Shown here in pieces: positions 32,064 through 38,065 of a stretch of DNA of 38,065 nt. Under the pieces are notes generated by a model. That model saw nothing but the letters and a program-made list of their open reading frames with translations, did not search any database and was not told the origin of the DNA. Source of the DNA: CALMEH01 sp964548225. GTDB taxonomy: Bacteria > Acidobacteriota > Blastocatellia > Pyrinomonadales > Pyrinomonadaceae. The DNA lies in assembly GCA_964548225.1 (NCBI GenBank), contig CAZJQP010000046.1, positions 1-38,065 on the forward strand, given 5' to 3'. Position numbers and translations under genes: made by a program. Position 1 is the first letter of the stretch; the number at the start of each line of letters is the position of its first letter.

Positions 32064-33530
32064 ATGTCAAAACTTCGCCCTTCATTTTTCCTCAGTTTCG
32101 CCGTATTTGCGGTGATTTTACAATTATTTAACAATTCTGCCGCGCAGAGCCTCGAAGCAAACGTCAAAATTGTATCAATCGAACCGCCGATTTTGCGAGT
32201 TGAAGGCAAATTTTCAAATGAAAGAACGGGCAAAAATTGGACGTTTCTAAATTCCATCGCCGGTGTGGAAGATTTGGGCGAAAAAATTTCGGACTTTGGT
32301 TTGATTGACAAAAACGGTCAAACGGTTGCCGTCAAAAAACTGCAATCGGGCGAATATCTGGCGGAAAATTCGGCAGTCGGATTTTCGTATAAACTTGATT
32401 TGCGGCGCAAAGAAAAAATCGCTTCAATGGCGCATATTTCTTGGCTCTCAAGCGAAGAAGGGCTTTTGATGCTCGACGATTTATTGCCGCAATTCGGAAA
32501 GGAAACTAAAGCGATAATCGGTTTTGATTTGCCCGAAGGCTGGCGCGTTGGAGCAAATGAATTAAATGCGGGGCGCAATTCTTTTACGGTTTCCGATATT
32601 GAAAAAACCGTTTTTTACGTTGGGAAAAATTGGCGCGAAAAAAGTTTCGGCGTGTTGAATTTATTGATTTCGGGCGATTGGCAATTTTCCGATACCGAAG
32701 CGGCAAGCGCAGCGTTTGAAGTTTTTCGAGAATATGAAAAACTTTTCGGCGCAATGCCGAATGAAAGTCAGCAAATTTTTTTACTGAAATTTCCCAAAGG
32801 CACACAAACCGGAACTTGGGCAGCCGAAACACGCGGCGCGAATATCGTGATTTTGTCGAGCGATATGCCGTTTCAAACGCAAGGAATTCAACGTCTGCAC
32901 GAACAATTCCGACACGAAATTTTTCACTTTTGGATGCCGAACAATTTGGCTTTAAGTGGAAGCTATGATTGGTTTTATGAAGGTTTCGCGCTTTATCATT
33001 CATTAAAGACAGGCGTTGCGGTTAATCGTTTGCGGTTTGAGGATTTTCTCGACACTTTGAGCCGCGCATACAATCTCGACAGTTTTCAAACGCAGAGAAT
33101 TTCTTTAATCGAAGCCTCGAAAAATCGTTGGTCAGGCGGAAATTCGCAAGTTTATGCGCGTGGAATGTTGACGGCTTTTTTGTGCGATATTGCAATTTTG
33201 AAAGAAAGCAAAGGCAAACGCGATTTGACCGAAGTTTTGCGCGAAATTTATCAAAAACATCGCAAACCGAATAAAGAAGTTGACGGAAACACGGCGATTT
33301 TACAAATTTTGGAAGCACGGCGCGAACTGAAAACAATCGTTGAAAAATATATTAAAAGCGCGGAAAATATTGAGTGGCAAACCGATTTGGAATCATTCGG
33401 CATCGAAGCCAAAGTAGAAAATTCTTTTACAAAATTAGTCGTAAAAGCGAAATTAAACAGTCGGCAGAAAGATTTATTAGATGAGTTGGGTTATAATAAT
33501 TGGCGAAAACTCGTGCAAAAATCCAAATGA
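32064..33530 (+). CDS. Secreted M61-like zinc metallopeptidase
   Basis: The 488-residue protein has a signal peptide (MSKLRPSFFLSFAVFAVILQ, cleavage near SAAQS). The zinc site is HEIFH at 284-288 (HExxH), followed by WFYEGFALY with Glu306 as the third ligand, the M1/M61 (gluzincin) spacing. The N-terminal half is beta-rich, as in M61 glycyl aminopeptidase-like enzymes. The C-terminus is helical; no PDZ domain, common in M61, is evident. It probably trims peptides in the periplasm. Substrate and exact family are inferred. Confidence 0.75.
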   Translation: MSKLRPSFFLSFAVFAVILQLFNNSAAQSLEANVKIVSIEPPILRVEGKFSNERTGKNWTFLNSIAGVEDLGEKISDFGLIDKNGQTVAVKKLQSGEYLAENSAVGFSYKLDLRRKEKIASMAHISWLSSEEGLLMLDDLLPQFGKETKAIIGFDLPEGWRVGANELNAGRNSFTVSDIEKTVFYVGKNWREKSFGVLNLLISGDWQFSDTEAASAAFEVFREYEKLFGAMPNESQQIFLLKFPKGTQTGTWAAETRGANIVILSSDMPFQTQGIQRLHEQFRHEIFHFWMPNNLALSGSYDWFYEGFALYHSLKTGVAVNRLRFEDFLDTLSRAYNLDSFQTQRISLIEASKNRWSGGNSQVYARGMLTAFLCDIAILKESKGKRDLTEVLREIYQKHRKPNKEVDGNTAILQILEARRELKTIVEKYIKSAENIEWQTDLESFGIEAKVENSFTKLVVKAKLNSRQKDLLDELGYNNWRKLVQKSK

Positions 33531-33574
33531 GAAGCAGTTGTGAATTGTAGCAGATTTCTTATTTGATAAACTAG

Positions 33575-34756
33575 ATGAGAAGTAGAAAAATATTTGTTTT
33601 ATCGTTAATTTTATTCGCATCGTTCTTGATGAGCGGTTGTGGAGTTGTCAGTAGTTTATATAACAGCGTTACAGGGCTTGTCGGTTTGAACAGCACCGGC
33701 AAAGTCATTGCTTTTCGGGCGCAGATTCGAAGTTCTTACGCGGTTGTCGCGGCGGATATTTTGGAAGTCAAACGCGGCGATACGCTGGATATTTTGGAAA
33801 TTTACGAAGTCGGCGAAACGCAAAAGGTCGTTTGGTATCGCGTTCGCGCCAATGATGAAGACCAAACTGAAGGTTGGATTGAAGCGCAAAACGTGATTGT
33901 CAGCGATTTAATCGAGAAGTCGCAAAAACTCGCAGAACAATTCAAAGACTCGCCGCCGCAAGCAAGCGGACAAATCAAATCGGCTTCAAATTTACGGCTT
34001 ACGCCCGAAATGAAAGACGATAATATTTTGGTGCGTCTGGACAGCGGCTCGAAGTTCGAGATTATGGATTGGAGTTTCGTGCCGAAATCGCAAGAAGCTC
34101 TGGACATTGACGATGCACGAAAAGGTGAGCAGAAAAAGACAAAAAGTAAAACGAAAAATGCCGACATCGAAGCCGCGAAAGAAGCAAACCAGCCTGAAGA
34201 GATTGATGATAAATATGATATTTGGTATCAAATCCGGCTTGATCCATCGGTTTCGCCTGCGCCCGCGGGATGGATTTTCGGCAGACAGGTTGATCTCCAA
34301 GTTCCGGGCGACATTGTTTTTTATCAGCATAACGATCGCAAGTTTGTAACCTGGCAAAGACTCGACAGCCTCGATACGACCGACAAAACTGCCAACGCCG
34401 ACGTGAAAGCAACCAAGCCGGGCGCGTGGGTAATTTTGTGGCGCACCAATAAAATTAAAGAGATTGACGGCGTTGAGCCGGATTTTGACGGCATTCTTAT
34501 TCTCGGTTTCGACAAATACGACCAAGCGCATTACACGGTTTATAAAACGCAGAATGATTTTAGTGTTTGGGGATTGTTGCCGCTGAAAGTCGAAGGCACG
34601 GGCGATAATAAAGTCTTTACTTTGAAGCTCCGCAACAACGCGACGGGACAACTTGAAGACAAGCGTTTTGTTGTCGTTACCGACAAAAACCGGATGAAGG
34701 TAACGCCTCCGGCGGATATTGCAAATTACGAAAAGAAAGACGAACCGAGAAAGTAA
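33575..34756 (+). CDS. SH3b-domain lipoprotein
   Basis: The 393-residue protein has a lipobox signal peptide (ILFASFLMSGCG, Cys22). Two SH3b-like modules appear: one at about 40-110 (AQIRSSYAVVAADILEVKRG, WYRVRANDEDQTEGWIEAQN) and one at about 135-235 (SASNLRLTPEMKDDNILVRL, IWYQIRLDPSVSPAPAGWIF), with a Lys/Glu-rich linker inserted in the second. The C-terminal part (about 245-380) is beta-rich and unassigned. SH3b modules bind cell-wall peptides or ligands, so a surface or periplasmic envelope role is likely. It is followed after 3 bases by the Smr gene, in an apparent operon. Confidence 0.75.
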   Translation: MRSRKIFVLSLILFASFLMSGCGVVSSLYNSVTGLVGLNSTGKVIAFRAQIRSSYAVVAADILEVKRGDTLDILEIYEVGETQKVVWYRVRANDEDQTEGWIEAQNVIVSDLIEKSQKLAEQFKDSPPQASGQIKSASNLRLTPEMKDDNILVRLDSGSKFEIMDWSFVPKSQEALDIDDARKGEQKKTKSKTKNADIEAAKEANQPEEIDDKYDIWYQIRLDPSVSPAPAGWIFGRQVDLQVPGDIVFYQHNDRKFVTWQRLDSLDTTDKTANADVKATKPGAWVILWRTNKIKEIDGVEPDFDGILILGFDKYDQAHYTVYKTQNDFSVWGLLPLKVEGTGDNKVFTLKLRNNATGQLEDKRFVVVTDKNRMKVTPPADIANYEKKDEPRK

Positions 34757-34759
34757 AAA

Positions 34760-35050
34760 ATGGAAGATGTAGAAAATCCGTTTCCTGAGCCGGTTGAGAT
34801 TGAAATTACCGATTCGATTGATTTGCATTCGTTTCAACCGCGTGATGTCAAAGCGGTTGTCGAAGCATATCTGGAAGAAGCACGGAAGAAAAAATTTCGG
34901 TTTGTGCGAATAATTCACGGCAAAGGAATCGGCGTTCAGCGCGAGATTGTGCGGCAGGTTTTGGCGGAAAAAGATTTTGTCAAAACCTTCAAAAATGCCG
35001 ATGAATTTTCCGGCAGTTGGGGCGCGACGCTTGTTGAATTTTACAATTAA
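34760..35050 (+). CDS. Small Smr-domain protein
   Basis: The 96-residue protein is a stand-alone Smr domain: SIDLHSFQPRDVKAVVEAYL (the DLH motif) and FRFVRIIHGKGIGVQREIVR (the HGKG motif), ending GATLVEFYN. Smr domains nick or bind branched DNA or RNA; in E. coli and yeast, Smr-type proteins cut stalled mRNA. The protein lacks MutS domains, so it is not MutS2. It starts 3 bases after the preceding lipoprotein gene. Confidence 0.88.
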   Translation: MEDVENPFPEPVEIEITDSIDLHSFQPRDVKAVVEAYLEEARKKKFRFVRIIHGKGIGVQREIVRQVLAEKDFVKTFKNADEFSGSWGATLVEFYN

Positions 35051-35063
35051 AGCAAGAGTATTT

Positions 35064-35139
35064 ATCCACAGATGGACACGGATAATCACAGATGTAAAAA
35101 TCTGATTTTATCTGTGTTCATCTGTGTTCATCTGTGGAC
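35064..35139. repeat. Inverted repeat of CACAGATG words between smr and the desaturase gene
   Basis: The arm 35064-35093 and arm 35110-35139 pair imperfectly around a 16-nt loop; both are tandem (T)CCACAGATGGACACGGAT-like words. ATCTGTGTTCATCTGTGTTC-type sequences are a widespread intergenic palindrome class. It lies 13 bases before the desaturase start. A TTATCCACA inside it matches a DnaA box only by chance of the repeat. Confidence 0.75.
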
Positions 35140-35152
35140 GAAAAAAAAATCA

Positions 35153-36619
35153 ATGAAAATCATAGTTATCGGAAGCGGTTTCGGCGGGTTGTCGTGTGCC
35201 ATACGTCTGCAAGCGCAAGGTCATCAAGTAACGATTGTCGAAAAGCGCGACAAACTCGGCGGACGCGCTTACGTTTATGAGCAGGACGGCTTTAAATTCG
35301 ACGGCGGTCCAACGATTATTACTGCGCCTTGGTTAATCGACGAACTTTTTACTCTGGCGGGAAAAGCGACGGCGGATTATGTAAAATTGGTAAAAATCAA
35401 TCCGTTTTACAATATTCGTTGGTCGGACGGAACGGTTTTTAATTACAACGACGACAAGGAAAATCTCTACGCGCAAATTGCGAAAATTAATCCGAAGGAA
35501 ATTGCGAATTACAAAAGATTTGCGAAGGATTTAGACGAGATTTACCGCGTTGGGTTTGAACTTATTGACAAACCTTTTTCGACGGTTTGGGATATGGCGA
35601 AGGTTGTGCCGCAGATGATAAAACTGCGCTCTGACCGTTCGGTTTATAAATTCGCGGCAAAATATTTCAAAGACGAACGCTTGCGCGAAGCGTTTTCGTT
35701 TCATCCTTTGTTAATCGGGGGAAATCCGTTCACATCAACCTCGATTTACGCGATGATTCACGAACTCGAACAGAAATTCGGCGTATGGTTTGCGATGGGC
35801 GGCACGGGCGCACTCGTCAAAGCCTTTGGCGATTTGTTTATGGACATTGGCGGCGAGATTTTTCTTGATGCGGAAGTTGATGAAATCTCGATAAAAGACG
35901 GCAAAGCAAACGGTGTAAAAATAAAATCGGGCGAGTTTTTAGAAGCCGACGCAGTTGTTTCAAACGCTGATGTCGGTTTCACCTATTTGAATTTGATTCC
36001 GAGTAAATATCGCAAAAAGAACACGGACAAAAAGATAAAATCGCTCGAATATTCGATGTCGCTGTTTGTGATTTATTTCGGCACAGACCGCAAATACGAA
36101 AATATGGCGCATCACGAAATCATTATGGGCAAACGCTACAAAGGCTTGCTCGATGATATTTTTGATAAAAAAACGCTTGCCGAAGATTTCTCGCTTTATC
36201 TGCATCGTCCGACGGCAACCGACCAATCGCTCGCGCCGGAAGGTTGCGATTGTTGGTATGTTCTTTCGCCCGTGCCGCATCTCGGCAGTAATATTGATTG
36301 GAAAGAAAAGGCGAAATCTTACCGCGATTCGATAATCAATTTTTTGGAAGAAAATTATATGCCCGAACTTTCAAAACACATTATCAGCGAAACGCACATT
36401 GACCCGCTTCATTTTGAAGGAACGCTCAACAGCTATCTCGGAAGCGCGTTTTCCGTCGCGCCGATTCTGACGCAATCGGCATATTTGCGCCCGCACAATC
36501 AAAGTCAAGACATTCCGAATCTATATTTTGTCGGCGCGGGAACGCATCCCGGCGCAGGAATGCCCGGCGTAATTTCGAGCGGAAAAATTGTCGGAAATAT
36601 GATTGGGAAAAATCTTTGA
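35153..36619 (+). CDS. crtI: Phytoene desaturase-type FAD oxidoreductase (CrtI family)
   Basis: The 488-residue protein begins with the dinucleotide-binding fold MKIIVIGSGFGGLSCAIRLQ, EKRDKLGGRAYVYEQDGFKF, DGGPTIITAP, and ends with the CrtI C-terminal signature NLYFVGAGTHPGAGMPGVIS. YFKDERLREAFSFHPLLIGG and VAPILTQSAYLRPHN are also typical. It would introduce double bonds into phytoene or a related C30/C40 carotenoid, pointing to a pigmented or carotenoid-protected cell. ATG 35153 avoids the upstream repeat. No crtB or other carotenoid gene is next to it, so the exact substrate is open. Confidence 0.88.
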   Translation: MKIIVIGSGFGGLSCAIRLQAQGHQVTIVEKRDKLGGRAYVYEQDGFKFDGGPTIITAPWLIDELFTLAGKATADYVKLVKINPFYNIRWSDGTVFNYNDDKENLYAQIAKINPKEIANYKRFAKDLDEIYRVGFELIDKPFSTVWDMAKVVPQMIKLRSDRSVYKFAAKYFKDERLREAFSFHPLLIGGNPFTSTSIYAMIHELEQKFGVWFAMGGTGALVKAFGDLFMDIGGEIFLDAEVDEISIKDGKANGVKIKSGEFLEADAVVSNADVGFTYLNLIPSKYRKKNTDKKIKSLEYSMSLFVIYFGTDRKYENMAHHEIIMGKRYKGLLDDIFDKKTLAEDFSLYLHRPTATDQSLAPEGCDCWYVLSPVPHLGSNIDWKEKAKSYRDSIINFLEENYMPELSKHIISETHIDPLHFEGTLNSYLGSAFSVAPILTQSAYLRPHNQSQDIPNLYFVGAGTHPGAGMPGVISSGKIVGNMIGKNL

Positions 36620-36731
36620 TTTTGGATTTTAGATTTTAGATTTTGGATTGTCGGAGAGATTGGAACATAATTGCAAAGGCTGACGTTTTGATTTATGGAA
36701 ATCCAAAATCCAAAATCGGCAATCTAAAATC
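36619..36731. repeat. Inverted repeat of GATTTTGGATT words between crtI and mtgA
   Basis: The arm 36619-36650 and arm 36700-36731 are imperfect reverse complements made of (A)GATTTT(A/G)GATT words, with a 49-nt loop. It starts at the last base of the desaturase stop codon and ends 3 bases before the mtgA start, filling the gap. It belongs to the same general class as the other boundary palindromes. Confidence 0.7.
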
Positions 36732-36734
36732 GTT

Positions 36735-37496
36735 ATGTGGTATTGGACAAAAGTTTTATTTTTAATTTTGGTTGGCGCGGTTTGCGTTTGGGTTTTGTAT
36801 GAATTCATCACGTTTCCTTCGATTTCAAAGCTCCGCACGGAAAATCCGACAACGACTTCGATGATTGAATTTCGGCTTTCGGAAGCAAGGGCGGAAAACC
36901 GCGAGCCTCGCAAATCAATGATTTGGATGCCGATTGAGCAAATCTCGCCGCATCTGCAACGTGCGGTTTTGGCGGGCGAAGATTCGCATTTTTTCGAGCA
37001 TAACGGTTTTGATTGGGACGCGATTGAAGCGGCTTGGGACGAAGCCGTCAAAGAAGGCGAAAAGCAAGCGAAAGAAGAAGGCGATTTTGACCAAAACGAT
37101 TGGATTCCGCCGATGCCTTCGTTCAAACGCGGTGCTTCGACAATTTCACAACAACTCACGAAAAACCTTTATTTATCGGAAGAACGCTCGTTTTTCCGCA
37201 AAGGACGTGAAGCACTTTACACATATTTTCTCGAAAGGGAATTGAGCAAAAAACGGATTCTTGAAATCTATCTCAACGTCATCGAATGGGGCGACGGCAT
37301 CTATGGCGCAGAAGCCGCGTCGAGAGTTTATTTCAACAAATCCGCTTCAAATTTGACACCGCAAGAAGCCGCCTATCTTTCCGCAATGATTCCTTCGCCG
37401 CTCAATGTTTTTAATCCGAAAAAGAACCCGAAACGAGTTATCAGGCGACAAAAAGTTATCCTGCGCGGAATGAATTCGATTAAATTAGCCTACTAA
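36735..37496 (+). CDS. mtgA: Monofunctional biosynthetic peptidoglycan transglycosylase
   Basis: The 253-residue membrane-anchored GT51 enzyme polymerises glycan strands from lipid II. A membrane helix lies at about 5-25. The GT51 motifs are AVLAGEDSHFFEHNGFDWDA (catalytic Glu), GASTISQQLTKNLYL, KKRILEIYLNVIEWG and GIYGAEAASRVYFNKSASNL, ending PQEAAYLSAMIPSPLNVFNP. Between the first two is an acidic insert (DEAVKEGEKQAKEEGDFDQN) longer than usual for the family. No transpeptidase domain is present. The stop codon is within the left outer arm of the following palindrome. Confidence 0.92.
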   Translation: MWYWTKVLFLILVGAVCVWVLYEFITFPSISKLRTENPTTTSMIEFRLSEARAENREPRKSMIWMPIEQISPHLQRAVLAGEDSHFFEHNGFDWDAIEAAWDEAVKEGEKQAKEEGDFDQNDWIPPMPSFKRGASTISQQLTKNLYLSEERSFFRKGREALYTYFLERELSKKRILEIYLNVIEWGDGIYGAEAASRVYFNKSASNLTPQEAAYLSAMIPSPLNVFNPKKNPKRVIRRQKVILRGMNSIKLAY

Positions 37497-37832
37497 CTGA
37501 TGTTATGCGATTCAGCCTCGTTCACGAGGCTTTCCGCCGAGGGCGGCATTTAGCCGCGTCCATTTATGGTGTTGGAAAAATGAATACCGTAAAAAAAAAC
37601 GGATTTCGGGCTTTGCCCGCTGATGTGCGGAAGGTCTCTGACCTTCCGGCAGACAAGCCGAGAAATTGGGGCTATGCCCCGAACGCGGCGGGCATAGCCC
37701 GCTAATCTTCAGGGAACTTTTCGGAAGGGCAAAGCCCTTCCGCACATCGGGCGGCAGAGCCGCGTTTTACGGCATTCATTTTTCAAAGCCCGATAAATCG
37801 GGCTAAAATCCATTGCCGCGTAACATCAGTTA
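37494..37832. repeat. Compound nested palindrome after mtgA
   Basis: The outer arms TAACTGATGTTATGCG (37494-37509) and 37817-37832 pair at 15 of 16 bases. Inside are several perfect hairpins: CCTCG/CGAGG near 37517, GCGGGC/GCCCGC near 37607, GGAAGGTC/GACCTTCC near 37630, GGGGC/GCCCC near 37668, GCGGGC/GCCCGC near 37688, GGAAGGGC/GCCCTTCC near 37724 and AGCCCG/CGGGCT near 37787. The arms GAATACCGTAAAA and TTTTACGGCATTC near 37580 and 37765 pair across the middle. The organisation (outer pair plus internal small hairpins) is like 157-341. No gene fits this GC-rich stretch. Confidence 0.75.
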
Positions 37833-37857
37833 CTAATCCAAATTGATGAGATAAAAC

Positions 37858-37913
37858 CACAAAATAACACAAAAATTCACGAAATATTTGAATAGTTTTT
37901 GTGTTATTTTGTG
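37858..37913. repeat. 18-bp perfect inverted repeat
   Basis: CACAAAATAACACAAAAA (37858-37875) and its exact reverse complement at 37896-37913 surround 20 A/T-rich bases. It follows the compound palindrome. No gene lies in 37833-37968. Confidence 0.75.
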
Positions 37914-37968
37914 TTTAAAATATTCTTTTAGAGCAGATTTGAGTTGAGTGAAGGGGTTAGAAATCAAG

Positions 37969-38065
37969 GGCAGAAACACGACTGTTAAGGAGTGTGTTGA
38001 TGGTTGAGCATTTTGACACACTCCTTAACAGTCGTGTTTCTGCCATTAACAGTCGTGTTTCTGCC
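37969..38065. repeat. Dispersed hairpin family, copy C, with an extra right half-unit
   Basis: The left arm 37969-37997 (GGCAGAAACACGACTGT, then TAAGGAGTGTGT) pairs perfectly over 29 bases with 38016-38044, loop 18 nt. The last 20 bases of the right arm are then repeated in tandem at 38046-38065 and the window ends there. Copy A has an extra left unit, copy C an extra right unit. The arm matches copy B in its centre (TAAGG/CCTTA) and copy A in its end (GGCAGAAA rather than GGCGGAAA). Confidence 0.88.

Noticed and set aside
35062..35070. Perfect DnaA box TTATCCACA
   Set aside because: It is part of a CACAGATG-word inverted repeat common between genes; no other boxes are nearby.

Overview
The window looks like a moderate-GC Acidobacteriota chromosome, most like the Blastocatellia/Pyrinomonas group. 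This is inferred from gene style only: an ECF sigma factor next to a Pkn-type Ser/Thr kinase with kinesin-light-chain-like TPRs, many secreted TPR proteins, a fused PntA, and a ferredoxin-linked KorAB. A 10-base N run at 22904-22913 shows that the sequence is a draft or MAG scaffold. No plasmid, phage, IS transposase, rRNA or CRISPR array is visible.

Layout. 1-3.7 kb: the tail of an ECF sigma factor, a large nested palindrome, a Ser/Thr kinase with TPRs, two members of a dispersed hairpin family and a small conserved-looking unknown protein. 3.7-8.5 kb: polA (minus strand), tRNA-Glu with promoter and terminator, and a secreted TolB-like/TPR protein. 8.5-9.1 kb: a non-coding stretch with a near-consensus sigma-54 promoter, a structured RNA of about 150 nt ending in a hairpin, and operator-like palindromes. 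9.1-21.2 kb: redox metabolism. A GltD/NfnL-like flavo-iron-sulfur protein precedes korA and korB, which form a 2-oxoacid:ferredoxin oxidoreductase; a converging operon holds pntA and pntB, the proton-translocating transhydrogenase. Both two-subunit pairs are split by accessory genes. korA/korB is split by BrnT/BrnA, an orphan HigA-like protein and a TPR protein. pntA/pntB is split by an EVE-Mrr nuclease and an AbiEii-like toxin with a small partner. Fragments of the host genes (KorA C-terminus, pntB 5' end) lie at the cargo junctions.

21.2-30 kb: lnt, prfB (with a recognisable programmed-frameshift site next to the assembly gap), ftsK, a cluster of DnaA-box-like sites, a comEA-like lipoprotein and comEC. 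30-38 kb: purH (minus), a possible 25-residue membrane peptide with its own terminator, an M61-like peptidase, an SH3b lipoprotein, an Smr protein, a CrtI-type desaturase, mtgA, and a terminal region of nested palindromes ending in a third copy of the dispersed hairpin family.

The most unusual signals are (1) the predicted sigma-54-driven small RNA, (2) the parallel splitting of korAB and pntAB by toxin-antitoxin/defence genes with duplicated host-gene ends, and (3) long perfect intergenic hairpins, including a dispersed family whose arms differ between copies yet remain fully paired.
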